From positions 1 through 64,000 of the forward strand of contig NZ_WTYV01000009.1 of NCBI RefSeq assembly GCF_009827655.1: a stretch of 64,000 nucleotides of DNA. Direction: 5' to 3'. Position 1 is the stretch's first letter. Every line of letters starts with the position of its first letter. The DNA comes from Alteraurantiacibacter buctensis. GTDB taxonomy: Bacteria > Pseudomonadota > Alphaproteobacteria > Sphingomonadales > Sphingomonadaceae. Positions 51,112-61,168 of the stretch are shown here, piece by piece. The notes under the pieces were generated by a model that saw nothing but the letters and a program-made list of their open reading frames with translations, did not search any database and had not been told where the DNA came from. A program made the position numbers and the translations under genes.

Positions 51112-51251
51112 CGTCATCCTGAACTCGTTTCAGGATCCAGTTCTCGGCCCGGCACAGTTGCTTGTCGCCAAAGCCGAACTTCGCCGCTGCACCCCGCCCG
51201 ATTGCTCCGCTCCGGCGGCACGATGGATCCTGAAACAAGTTCAGGATGACG
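51112..51251. repeat. 140-bp inverted-repeat element
   Basis: Two 28-bp arms (51112-51139 and 51224-51251) are inverted copies differing at one position, beginning CGTCATCCTGAACT. Each arm is itself a small hairpin (TCCTGAA and TTCAGGA around five bases). The about 84 bases between them code for nothing obvious. The form fits a REP/BIME or MITE-like element, common in intergenic gaps of related genomes. It lies downstream of pheA and of the convergent halogenase gene. Confidence 0.8.
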
Positions 51252-51263
51252 ATCATCGAACGC

Positions 51264-52814
51264 TCACACCGAGGGACAATAGCCCGCCACGAACGCCGCA
51301 TGGTCCGGCAGGCGGCGCGCGGCGGCGGTGCATTCGTCGGCGATCTGGCGAATCTGGCGCGCGGCATAGGCGGGCTCGGCCCGGTCGGCCAGGGCATGAA
51401 CCCCGACCGGCAGGCAGCGCTGGCCGATCAGCACCGATGACCAGCTGCCCAACTGGAACAGGTGCCCGCCATCCACGTCAAGGATGCCCCGCGCGCGCCA
51501 CAACTCGATGGTATGGGCCAGGCTGTCCGGGATCGGCATGTGCCGCACGTGGCGCCAGAATTCGGAATCGTCGCGCTCACTCAGGTGATAGTGGGCGACG
51601 ATGAAATCGCGCACATCGGTCCACTCGCGCGCAGTCTGGCGGTTGTAGGTATCGCGTAAGCATGGGTCCATCGCCCGGGTGGGGAACAGGTCCACCAGCC
51701 GTTCCAGCGAGGACTGGACGAAATGGATGCTGGTCGATTCCAGCGGCTCCAGGAAACCCGATGACAGGCCCAGCGCCACCACGTTGCCCACCCAGCTTCG
51801 CTGGCGGCGACCGGTGGTGAACCTGATCAGGCGCGGGGTATCCAGGGTTTCCCCCTCCACCGTCGCCAGCAGCCGCTCCTCCGCCTCGCTTTCGGACGAG
51901 AAGGCGCTGCAGAACACGTGGCCGTTGCCGGTGCGGTGTTGCAGCGGAATGCGCCACTGCCAGCCGACGCTGTGGGCGATCCCGTGGGTATAGGGGCGCA
52001 GCGGGCCATCGGGCCGCCTGCTTGGCACGGCCAGCGCCCGGTCCGACGGAATATAGCGGCTCCAGTCGTCGAACGGCTCGTCCAGCGCCTTGCCCAGCAG
52101 CAGGCTGGCAAAGCCGGAGCAGTCGATGAACAGGTCCGCCTCCAGCCGCCGCCCGTCGTCCAGCAGCACGGCAGTGACGAAGCCGCTCTCCCCGTCGCGC
52201 TCCACGTGGGCGATGCGCCCTTCGTGGCGCCTGACGCCGCGCCCCTCCGCCAGCTTTCTCAGATGTCTGCCATAGAGCGAAGCGTCGAAGTGGTAGGCAT
52301 GGGTATAGCCGCTGGCCTGGTGTGCTGCGGGGGCAAAGCGGTTATCACGCGCGGCCGCCTGGGCCACGAACAGCTCTTGGAACTGGGGATAGGGCTGGCC
52401 GTCCCGCTGCGCCGCCAGCCGCCCGGCCTGCCACCAGTGGTGCAACCTGACCACGGCATCGATCTCGCGCCCCACGGCCCCGAACTGGTGCAGGTACTTG
52501 TCACCCACGCGGCCCCAGTTGTGGAACTCGATCCCCAGCTTGAAGGTGCCGTGGGTCTCGGCCATGAAGGCGCGCTCGTCGATCTGGCAGAAGCGGTTGA
52601 ACTTCTGCATCGGCGGAATGGTCGCCTCGCCCACGCCGACAATGCCGATGGCGTCACTTTCCACCAGCTCCACCGCCGTGTGGCGCGACAGGGCCGTGAC
52701 CAGCATGGTCGCCGCCATCCAGCCGGACGATCCGCCCCCCACCACCAGCACGCGGCGCACCGCCTGTTCGGAGGGGACCTGGGGCAGATAGGCGTGGGCG
52801 GCAAGCTGGGTCAT
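51264..52814 (-). CDS. flavin-dependent (tryptophan-type) halogenase
   Basis: 516 aa from the ATG at 52814 (52823 is an alternative; RBS weak). FAD-binding VVGGGSSGWMAA (24-35), the GIVGVGEATIPP motif (57-68) and the halogenase signature WQWRIP (285-290) are present, with catalytic Lys92 (GTFKLGIEFHNW) and Glu359 (FLEPLESTSI). It needs FADH2 from a separate reductase and halide to halogenate an aromatic ring. Sphingomonads often carry such genes beside TonB receptor genes; here neither a receptor nor a flavin reductase is adjacent, so the substrate is unknown and may not be free tryptophan. Confidence 0.92.
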   Translation of the reverse strand: MTQLAAHAYLPQVPSEQAVRRVLVVGGGSSGWMAATMLVTALSRHTAVELVESDAIGIVGVGEATIPPMQKFNRFCQIDERAFMAETHGTFKLGIEFHNWGRVGDKYLHQFGAVGREIDAVVRLHHWWQAGRLAAQRDGQPYPQFQELFVAQAAARDNRFAPAAHQASGYTHAYHFDASLYGRHLRKLAEGRGVRRHEGRIAHVERDGESGFVTAVLLDDGRRLEADLFIDCSGFASLLLGKALDEPFDDWSRYIPSDRALAVPSRRPDGPLRPYTHGIAHSVGWQWRIPLQHRTGNGHVFCSAFSSESEAEERLLATVEGETLDTPRLIRFTTGRRQRSWVGNVVALGLSSGFLEPLESTSIHFVQSSLERLVDLFPTRAMDPCLRDTYNRQTAREWTDVRDFIVAHYHLSERDDSEFWRHVRHMPIPDSLAHTIELWRARGILDVDGGHLFQLGSWSSVLIGQRCLPVGVHALADRAEPAYAARQIRQIADECTAAARRLPDHAAFVAGYCPSV

Positions 52815-52877
52815 GCCGGCCATAATGGCCGCTGGCGCGCCGGGGCGCAATCTGCCCCTTGGCCCAAGCTGCCCGCA

Positions 52878-53573
52878 ATGCCCCGGTTGCGCGGGGCCGC
52901 CAGCCGTGCCACCACCGGCAGCGTGAAAAGACCGGCGGGGGATCAGGGATTTGCGGACGCTTGGGACGCGGTGCGTTCCGACGGCGATATCCAGTTCCAG
53001 CCGGTGCCCGAGCCCGCCACGCCCGAGCCGCCCACCCCGCCCGACTGGCTGACCGACCTGCTGGAATGGCTGGGCACGCTGCTCGGCCCCGTGGCGCAGG
53101 CTATCGCGGGAAACTGGTTCTGGCTGCAATGGCTGCTGCTGGGCGGGCTGGCCGTGCTGGTGCTGTGGGGCCTGTGGCGGCTGATCGATCCGGCCACCCT
53201 GCGCTTCGGCCGACGCGCCAGGGCCGAGGAGGAGGAGCTGCGGGTGGACCAGGGCCAGGCCCTGCAACTGCTGGAGGAGGCGGACCGGCTGGCGGCGGAA
53301 GGCCGCTTTGACGAGGCGACCCACCTGTTGCTGCAACGCTCCGTTGGCCAGATTGCCGAACTGCGGCCGGACCTGATCCCGCCCAGCAGCACCGCGCGCG
53401 AGATTGCCGCCCTGCCGGCCCTGCCCGCCAATGCCCGCAGCGCCTTTGCCACCATTGCCGCGCGGGTGGAGCGCAGCCTGTTTGCCCTCACCCGCCTGAC
53501 CCGCGATGACTGGCAGGCGGCCCGTGCCGCCTATGCCGATTTCGCCCTGGGCTATCGCGGGGTGCGCGCGTGA
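52878..53573 (+). CDS. DUF4129 domain membrane protein
   Basis: 231 aa from the ATG at 52878. The N-terminal 50 residues are Pro-rich, one membrane helix lies at about 77-102, and a cytoplasmic helical domain follows (LLEEADRLAAEGRFDEATHLLLQRSV, REIAALPALPANARSAFATIAARVER, then DDWQAARAAYADF), matching DUF4129. It is the first gene of a seven-gene operon ending with a GNAT gene, overlapping the next gene by four bases. No function is known for the family beyond its link to MoxR operons. Confidence 0.85.
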   Translation: MPRLRGAASRATTGSVKRPAGDQGFADAWDAVRSDGDIQFQPVPEPATPEPPTPPDWLTDLLEWLGTLLGPVAQAIAGNWFWLQWLLLGGLAVLVLWGLWRLIDPATLRFGRRARAEEEELRVDQGQALQLLEEADRLAAEGRFDEATHLLLQRSVGQIAELRPDLIPPSSTAREIAALPALPANARSAFATIAARVERSLFALTRLTRDDWQAARAAYADFALGYRGVRA

Positions 53574-54930
53574 GCGAGGTTGCCGTTACCGCGCCGGTGG
53601 GTGCTCCCGCTGCCAGGGGGCCGTTCGCCTTGCGCGGCGTGCTGGCGCTGGTCACTGTGGGCAGCGCGGTATTCCTGCTGCTGCTCTATGCGATCGGCGC
53701 GGGCTGGAACGGCAGCGCCGGGCGGACCGCCACCGAAACCGCCGATTCCAACGCGCTCAACGGTTTTACGGCCCTGGCCGACCTGCTGGAGCGGCGCGGG
53801 CAAGAGGTGATCCGCACCCGTGGCCGCCTGTCGGCCGGGATTGACGAGTGGGACGGGAACCTGCTGGTCATCACCCCCGGCCTTGGCACCGATCCCGCTG
53901 AACTGGGCGAAGTGATCGAGGCGCGCCGGTACCAGGGGCCCACCGTGGTGATCCTGCCCAAGTGGGTGGTCGTCCCGGTGGGCGAGGTGGAGGGCGAGGA
54001 CGTGCCGGACGACTGGGTGCGCACCCTGCCCGGTCCGGCGCCCGAATGGTTTGCCCGGGTGCCCGAGTTTGCCGGCATGGCCCTGGCGCACGGGACATCC
54101 GCCCGCTGGCAGGGCGCGGGGCTGCGCGGCGCGCCGGCCAATCCGAAGATGGTCCAGGCGCTGGTGAACACCACCGACAAGCAGTTGCTGCCGCTGGTGA
54201 CCGATGGCGAGGGCGACCTGCTGGTGGGCTACTGGAACCGTGGCGGCTGGCACCCGGCGCTGGCCGCGCTGGGCGGGATCTCGTTCAGCCGCGCGGAAGA
54301 GGATGCGCAGGATGCCGACATCTACCCGCTGGTGATCGTGGCCGAACCCGACCTGTTCAACAATTCCGGCATGGCCGACCGCACCCGCGCGCGCGCGGCG
54401 GTGGCCGTGATCGAGGCGGCGATGGACGAGACGGCGATCGAGGGCGCGGACGCGATGCCGATCGTGTTCGACAGCACCATCGATGGCCTGGGCCAGGGGC
54501 AGAACCTGCTGACCCTGGCCTTCCGCCCGCCGTTCCTGGCGGCCACGCTGTGCCTGCTGGTGGCCATGCTGGTGATCGGCTGGCGCGCCTTCCGCCGTTT
54601 CGGCTCGCCGCTGGCCGCGCCGCCCGCGATGGCCCTCGGCAAGACGCAACTGGCCAGCAACGGCGCCGCGCTGATCCAGCGCGCGCGGCGCTGGCACCTG
54701 CTGGGCGCGCCCTATGCCGCGCTGGTGGCCGGGCGCATCGCCGCCGCCTTGCAGATCCGCGCCGGTGACGAGGCCGCGCGCGAGGCGGCCATCGATGCCG
54801 CGCTGGACCGGCAGGGCCATCCCGGCCCCCGCTTTGCTCCCACGGCGGAAAGCCTGCGCCAGGCCCGCCGCCTGCCCGATGTGCTGCGCGGCGCGGCCGC
54901 CCTGAGATCGATCGAAAGGACCCTGACCAA

Positions 54931-54934
<4 letters not shown>
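53570..54934 (+). CDS. DUF4350 domain membrane protein
   Basis: 454 aa with a GTG start overlapping the DUF4129 stop. One membrane helix near the N-terminus (about 24-43), a large extracytoplasmic or Rossmann-like domain (about 58-310, SNALNGFTALADLLERRGQEVIRTRG and LLVITPG, typical of DUF4350), and a second helix at about 325-345 followed by a C-terminal helical tail of 100 residues. It overlaps the MoxR ATPase gene by four bases, so the membrane parts and ATPase are made together. Confidence 0.83.
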
Positions 54935-55893
<959 letters not shown>

Positions 55894-55898
55894 GCCTG

Positions 55899-57239
55899 AT
55901 GATCCGCCTCCCCGCCTTCCCTATCGTCCCCACGGGCCGCGCGCTGGCGCTGCTGGTGCTGCTGACGCCGGTGGCCGTGGTCATCGCCGCCACGGCACCA
56001 TCGGCCTGGATCGTCGCGCCCGCCGCCGCGCTGACCGTGCTGGTGCTGGTGCTGGCGGATGGCTGGCTGGCGGGATCACTGCACCGGCTGGACGTGACCG
56101 TGCCGCACGATGCCGAGGTGGGCCAGCCTGCCGCCGTGCGGGTGACGGCGCAGATCGCGCGCGACAGCGATGCCGCCGCGCCGCAGGGGGCGCTGGGCTT
56201 CGATGCCCGGCTGGGGCCGCGCGGAGCCATCGACTTTACCCTGTCCGGCACCGGCGCGGGCGAGCACTTTGCCGGTGCCGGGGCAATCGTCCCGCAGCGG
56301 CGCGGCACCGGCCTGGTGCAGGACCTGTGGCTGCGCTGGCCCGGCCCGCTGGGGCTGGGCGTGCGGCAGGTCTATCGCCACCTGGGCCAACCGGTGCGCG
56401 TGTGGCCGGACCTGTCCCCCACCCGCAGCCCGGTGCTCCAGAACTTCCTGCGCGATGCCCAGTTCGGCCTGATCGCCCGGCGCATCCGCGGCGAGGGCAC
56501 CCAGTTCGAGGCGCTGAGCGAGTACGAGCCCGGCATGGACCGCCGCCGCATCGACTGGAAGGCCAGCGCCCGCCATACCCGCCTCTATGCCCGCGAGAAC
56601 GAGGCCGAACGCGACAACCAGATCGTCTTCGCCTTCGATTGCGGCCAGGCCATGTGCGAGCCGGTGGACGGCCTGCCGCGCATCGACCGCGCGGTCACCG
56701 CCGCGCTCACCGCCAGCTATGTGGCGCTGAAGGGGGGCGACAAGGTGGCCCTGTTCGGCTTTGCCGACCGGCCCATCGTGCTCACCCCGTTCGTCACCGA
56801 CACGCGCAGCTTCCACCGGTTGCAGACTGCCGCCGCCGGGCTGGACTATGTGCCACGCGAGCCGAACTTTACCCTGGCGCTGGCCACCCTCACCGCCAGA
56901 CTGCGCCGCCGCAGCCTGATCGTGCTGTTTTCCGATTTCACCGATCCCACCAGCGCCGAACTGATGGTGGAAAGCGTGGAGCGACTGGTGCGCCACCACG
57001 TGGTGATCTTCGTGACCATGCAGGATGCCGAGCTGGAGGGCCTGGCCCGGGTGGAACCGGACAGCCTTCCGCACCTGGCCACGGCCGTCACCGCCGCAGC
57101 GCTGGCTCACCAGCGGGCCATCGTGCTGCAACGCCTGCGGCGTCTGGGGGTGGACGTGATCGAGGCCCCGCATGACCAGATCGGCTATAGCCTGATCGAC
57201 CGCTACCTGGAAACCAAGCGGATGGAGGCCGTGGGCTGA
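55899..57239 (+). CDS. DUF58 membrane-anchored protein
   Basis: 446 aa. Two membrane helices in the first 60 residues, then a beta-rich region, then the DUF58 motif GEGTQFEALSEYEPGMDRRRIDWKASARH (about 197-225), and a von Willebrand-like domain with FAFDCGQAMCEPV (DxxxxM-type metal-site variant) and LFSDFTDP. It is the usual partner of MoxR. The stop overlaps the start of the SpoIIM-like gene by one base. Confidence 0.88.
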   Translation: MIRLPAFPIVPTGRALALLVLLTPVAVVIAATAPSAWIVAPAAALTVLVLVLADGWLAGSLHRLDVTVPHDAEVGQPAAVRVTAQIARDSDAAAPQGALGFDARLGPRGAIDFTLSGTGAGEHFAGAGAIVPQRRGTGLVQDLWLRWPGPLGLGVRQVYRHLGQPVRVWPDLSPTRSPVLQNFLRDAQFGLIARRIRGEGTQFEALSEYEPGMDRRRIDWKASARHTRLYARENEAERDNQIVFAFDCGQAMCEPVDGLPRIDRAVTAALTASYVALKGGDKVALFGFADRPIVLTPFVTDTRSFHRLQTAAAGLDYVPREPNFTLALATLTARLRRRSLIVLFSDFTDPTSAELMVESVERLVRHHVVIFVTMQDAELEGLARVEPDSLPHLATAVTAAALAHQRAIVLQRLRRLGVDVIEAPHDQIGYSLIDRYLETKRMEAVG

Positions 57240-58297
57240 TGGCGCTCAACATCTTCACCCGCAAGGCGATGGAGGCCATCCCCGACATCGAGGCGGCGAG
57301 CTTGCGCTCCGACCGCTTCCGGCTGGAGCGCGAGGGGGACTGGCGGCGGCTGGAGGCGATCGTCACCGCGCTGGAAAAGGGCCGCGTGCGGCGCATTGCC
57401 GATGAGGACCTGATGGAGCTGCCGGTGCTCTATCGCAAGACCGCCAGCAGCCTGGCCGTGGCGCGCGAGACATCGCTCGATGCCGCCACCCTCGCCTATC
57501 TGGAAGCGCTGGTGCGGCGGGCCTGGTTCCAGGTCTATGGCCCGCGCGTGGGGCTGGCCGGCTGGGCGCGGCGGTTCTTCACCGGCGGCTGGAGCGCATC
57601 GGTCCGCGCGCTGTGGCTGGATATCTGCATTGCCCTGTTCGTGATGGTGGCGGGCACCGTGGTGGGCTGGCTGCTGGTGGCCCAGGATGACAACTGGTAC
57701 TATGCCCTCGTCGGCGGGATGGACGGCGGGCGCGGCCCCAGCGCCACGCGCGAACAGTTGCTGGAAACGCTGGAGCCGACCGCCAGCGCGCAGGGCCTGG
57801 GGGCCTTTGCCGCCTACCTGTTCTCGAACAATGCCGGGGTCTGCATCCTGGCCTTTGCCCTGGGCTTTGCCTTCGGCGTGCCCACCCTGATGCTGCTGGT
57901 CCACAACATGGCACTGCTGGGGGCCATGCTCTACGTATTCGACCAGCAGGGGCTGGTCTGGCCCTTTGCCGCCTGGCTTTCGGTCCACGGCACGACCGAG
58001 CTGTTCGCCATCCTGCTGTCCGGCGCGGCGGGGCTGCACATCGGGCGCTCCATGGTGTTCCCCGGCACCCGCACGGTGATGGCCAGCGCGGCGGAAGCGG
58101 GTCGGCGCGCGGCGCAGGTAATGGCGGGCTGCGTGATCATGCTGGTGATCGCGGGCCTGCTGGAAGGCTTCGTGCGCCAGCTTGTCGGCACGGCAGAAAC
58201 CCGCGCCACCATCGGCGGGATCATGCTGGGGCTGTGGCTGGCCTATTTCCTGCTGGTGCGTCCGCGCGCCGGGGCCGGTGCGGAAGGCGCGCCATGA
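57239..58297 (+). CDS. SpoIIM-family membrane protein
   Basis: 352 aa. A cytoplasmic helical domain (about 1-110) is followed by about six membrane helices (about 120-345). The helices with NNAGVCILAFALGFAFGVPT and VHGTTELFAILLSGAAGLHIG match the stage II sporulation protein M family, here in a non-sporulating organism as part of the MoxR operon. Helices may form the channel or core of the complex. It overlaps the RDD gene by four bases. Confidence 0.88.
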   Translation: MALNIFTRKAMEAIPDIEAASLRSDRFRLEREGDWRRLEAIVTALEKGRVRRIADEDLMELPVLYRKTASSLAVARETSLDAATLAYLEALVRRAWFQVYGPRVGLAGWARRFFTGGWSASVRALWLDICIALFVMVAGTVVGWLLVAQDDNWYYALVGGMDGGRGPSATREQLLETLEPTASAQGLGAFAAYLFSNNAGVCILAFALGFAFGVPTLMLLVHNMALLGAMLYVFDQQGLVWPFAAWLSVHGTTELFAILLSGAAGLHIGRSMVFPGTRTVMASAAEAGRRAAQVMAGCVIMLVIAGLLEGFVRQLVGTAETRATIGGIMLGLWLAYFLLVRPRAGAGAEGAP

Positions 58298-59205
58298 ACG
58301 CTGCCGCCCTGCCTGCCCGCCGCCGCCTGGCCCTGAGCCGCACGTCACGCCAGCGCGAGCTGGTGACGCCCGAGGGCCTGTCCCTGCCGCTGACGCTGGC
58401 CAGCCGCGGATCGCGCATCGGCGCGCTGCTGCTGGACATTGCGTTCCTGGTCCTGGCGCTGATCGTGATCGTGGTGGTGCTGGCGCTGATCGGCATCAAC
58501 CTGGCCTTCGCGGTGGAGGAGCAGGGCACCGGCCCGGCGGTGGAGCTGATGGTGGTGTTCATCATCCTGCTGCTGTTCTTCGCCCGCTATGGCTATTTCC
58601 TGGCTTTCGAGCTGGGCCCGCGCGGGGCCACGCCGGGCAAGCGGCTGCTGGGCATCCGCGTGGCCGCCCGCGATGGCGAAAGGCTGACGGCGGAGGCGGT
58701 GATCGCGCGCAACCTACTGCGCGATTTCGAGGTGTTCATTCCGCTGGCTTACCTGATGGCCCTGCCATCGGGCGAAGTGGCGGGCAGCGGGGTCAGCGGC
58801 TGGGCCACCTTCGGCTGGCTGATGCTGTTCCTGCTGTTCCCGGTGTTCAACAGGGACCGGCTGCGCGCGGGCGACCTGATCGCCGGCACCTGGGTGGTGG
58901 AAGCGCCGCGCCTGAAGCTGGCCCAGGCCATGTCCACCGCGCCCGACCACAGCCAGGACTACCGCTTCGGCCCGGCCGAACTGTCGGTCTATGGCGAGCA
59001 CGAGTTGCAGGTGCTGGAAAGCGTGCTGCGGCAGAACAACCCCGAAGCCATGCGCGAGGTGATGCAGGCGATCTGTCGCAAGATCGGCTGGCAGGGGGGC
59101 GCAGGCTACGAGCGGGAATTCCTGGAAGCCTTCTACCAGGCCCTGCGCGGCCACCTGGAAAGCGGGATGCGGTTCGGCAAGCGCAAGGCGGACAAGTTCT
59201 CGTGA
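58294..59205 (+). CDS. RDD family membrane protein
   Basis: 303 aa from the ATG overlapping the SpoIIM stop. RDD-type membrane domain with two or three helices (about 35-205): LTLASRGSRIGALLLDIAF, the loop RGATPGKRLLGIRV (about 110-125) and FNRDRLRAGDLIAGTWVV. The C-terminal third is soluble and basic (helices with MREVMQAICRKIGWQGGAGYERE). It is the last membrane component before the acetyltransferase gene; function unknown. Confidence 0.87.
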   Translation: MNAAALPARRRLALSRTSRQRELVTPEGLSLPLTLASRGSRIGALLLDIAFLVLALIVIVVVLALIGINLAFAVEEQGTGPAVELMVVFIILLLFFARYGYFLAFELGPRGATPGKRLLGIRVAARDGERLTAEAVIARNLLRDFEVFIPLAYLMALPSGEVAGSGVSGWATFGWLMLFLLFPVFNRDRLRAGDLIAGTWVVEAPRLKLAQAMSTAPDHSQDYRFGPAELSVYGEHELQVLESVLRQNNPEAMREVMQAICRKIGWQGGAGYEREFLEAFYQALRGHLESGMRFGKRKADKFS

Positions 59206-59735
59206 CCGGCCAGACCATCATCCTGCGGCCCGCCGTGCCCGCCGATGCCCCCGCGCTGGCCGCGCTGGCGCGCCAATCGTTCATCGACGCCTTCGCCCAT
59301 TTCTACCGGCCGGAGGACCTCCAGCAGTTCCTCGACGAGTGGAAGACGCCGGAGGTCTACACGCGGGCTATCGCCGATCCGGACACCGCGATCCGGCTGG
59401 CCGAGGTGGACGGGGAACTGGCCGCCTATGCCCTCGTCAAGCGCGGCTATGTGATGGACGATCACCCCCACCCCCGCCCGCAGCGCCCCGTCTTCCTCAG
59501 CCAGCTTTACTGCGCCGGGCACCTGACCGGCCACGGCCTGGGGCGGCAGCTGATGGACTGGGTGCTGGAGCAGGCGCGGGACTGGCAGGCGGATTCGCTC
59601 AGCCTGTCGGTCTATAGCGAGAACCCCGGCGCGCAGCGGTTTTACCAGCGCTATGGCTTCGAGAAGGTGGCCGATACCGAGTTCTGGGTGGGCAGCCAGC
59701 GCGACGAGGAATACCTCTACGAACTGCGCCTGTAG
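59202..59735 (+). CDS. GNAT-family N-acetyltransferase
   Basis: 177 aa with a GTG start overlapping the RDD gene (GTGA). GNAT fold: IILRPAVPADAPALAALARQSF at the N-terminus, FLSQLYCAGHLTGHGLGRQLMDWVL with the acetyl-CoA motif Q/RxxGxG/A (HGLGRQL), and NPGAQRFYQRYGFEKV near the end. It transfers an acetyl group to an unknown amine or protein. The overlap suggests it is co-translated with the MoxR operon, though a passenger role is possible. Confidence 0.88.
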   Translation: MTGQTIILRPAVPADAPALAALARQSFIDAFAHFYRPEDLQQFLDEWKTPEVYTRAIADPDTAIRLAEVDGELAAYALVKRGYVMDDHPHPRPQRPVFLSQLYCAGHLTGHGLGRQLMDWVLEQARDWQADSLSLSVYSENPGAQRFYQRYGFEKVADTEFWVGSQRDEEYLYELRL

Positions 59736-59805
59736 AACGCAGTTAAGCCCGATTTAGCATTTCGCTGGCACATGCTGCCCTCTGGTAAACCAGAGGACCG
59801 CCCGC

Positions 59806-61137
59806 ATGCCGCTCGCCCAGATCCAACGCCTTGCCGATCAAGGCCTGCCCAGCGGCCCGCTGGCCGACGAGCTGCTAAAAGATCCGGCGATCGAGCGCGT
59901 GCTGGCCGCCGTGCGCGGGCACCTGGGCGTAGAGATCGCCTTTGTCTCGCGCTATGTCGACGGCGGTCTACGCGAGCTGACCCATGTGCATACCGACCTG
60001 GACCTGCCGATGGGCGCCGGTTTCCGCGAGCCGGTGGAAGACAGCTATTGCTGGCACATTCTGGAAGGCCGCCTGCCCGAACTGATCCACGATCCGGCGG
60101 ACTATCCGCTGACGGCGCAACTGGCGATCACCGACTTCCTGCCCGTGGGCTGCCACCTCAACGTGCCGCTGCGGCTGCACGATGGCAGCGTGTGGGGCAG
60201 CTTCTGCGCGCTGGGCCGCAAACCCGACCGCACGCTGGGCGAGCGCGACATGAAGGTGGTGCGCGCCTTTGCCGCGCTGGCCGCCGAGCGGATCGAGGAG
60301 AGCATGGTGCAGGACGTGGAACTGTCCGCCGCCCGCGCCCGCGTCAGCGAGATGCTGGACGGGCACGCCATCACCATCTTCCACCAGCCGATCCACTGCC
60401 TGACCAGCGGCGATCCGGTGGGCGTGGAATGCCTGGCCCGCTTCCCCAACACCCGCCAGCGCGGCCCGGACCAGTGGTTCGAGGATGCCGAGAAGGTGGG
60501 CCTGGGTGTGGAGCTGGAAATGGCCGCCGTGCGCAATGCGCTGGAGACGCTGGGGCACGTCCCAGAAGGCAAGTATGCCGCGGTCAACGTATCGCCCGCC
60601 ACCATCCTGTCCGGCCTGGTCGAGCGCGAGCTTGAGGGCGTGAACACCGCCAAGCTGGTGCTGGAAGTGACCGAACACCAGAAGGTGGTGGACTTTGCCG
60701 TGCTGGCCGCGGCACTGGGCCGCCTGAAGGGCAAGGTGCGCGTGGCCATCGACGATGTCGGCACCGGCTATTCGGGCCTGCGCCATATCGTGGACCTGAA
60801 GCCCGATATCCTGAAGATGGACATGGCGCTGACCCGCGACATCCACAAGGATCCCGCCCGCCGCGCCCTCACCGGCGCACTGGTGCAACTGTCGCGCGAT
60901 ATCGGCTGCAAGCTGATCGCGGAAGGCATCGAGACGGTGGAGGAGCGCGCCGCCATGGCCGCGCTGGGGGTGGACTATGGCCAGGGCTACTTGTTCGCGC
61001 GGCCCTTGCCCGTGGTGGCTGCCCAGCAGCACCTGCTGGGCCTGCGCGACGAGGATGCCGAGCCCGACGTGGCTCCGCACGAACTGCGCCCCATGCCAAG
61101 CGAAGGCGACCAGCCGGCGCTGATCCGCAACGCCTGA
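59806..61137 (+). CDS. GAF-EAL cyclic-di-GMP phosphodiesterase
   Basis: 443 aa, soluble. A GAF-like sensor domain (about 26-165) precedes an EAL domain (about 180-425). The EAL motif reads ECL (Glu208-Cys209-Leu210), keeping the metal-binding Glu and Leu. [25 protein letters not shown] and AEGIET follow, so most catalytic residues are present and hydrolysis of c-di-GMP is likely. No GGDEF domain is present. The last 40 residues are acidic and disordered. Confidence 0.9.
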   Translation: MPLAQIQRLADQGLPSGPLADELLKDPAIERVLAAVRGHLGVEIAFVSRYVDGGLRELTHVHTDLDLPMGAGFREPVEDSYCWHILEGRLPELIHDPADYPLTAQLAITDFLPVGCHLNVPLRLHDGSVWGSFCALGRKPDRTLGERDMKVVRAFAALAAERIEESMVQDVELSAARARVSEMLDGHAITIFHQPIHCLTSGDPVGVECLARFPNTRQRGPDQWFEDAEKVGLGVELEMAAVRNALETLGHVPEGKYAAVNVSPATILSGLVERELEGVNTAKLVLEVTEHQKVVDFAVLAAALGRLKGKVRVAIDDVGTGYSGLRHIVDLKPDILKMDMALTRDIHKDPARRALTGALVQLSRDIGCKLIAEGIETVEERAAMAALGVDYGQGYLFARPLPVVAAQQHLLGLRDEDAEPDVAPHELRPMPSEGDQPALIRNA

Positions 61138-61168
61138 CGCGGGCTCCTGCTGTCAGGCTCCCAGACAC

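Noticed and set aside
51264..53336. 690-codon extension of the halogenase
   Set aside because: The FAD-binding fold starts near 52814; the added part is antisense to the DUF4129 gene.
57239..58297. sporulation function for the SpoIIM-like gene
   Set aside because: The family is widespread in non-sporulating bacteria within MoxR operons, and nothing else in the window relates to sporulation.
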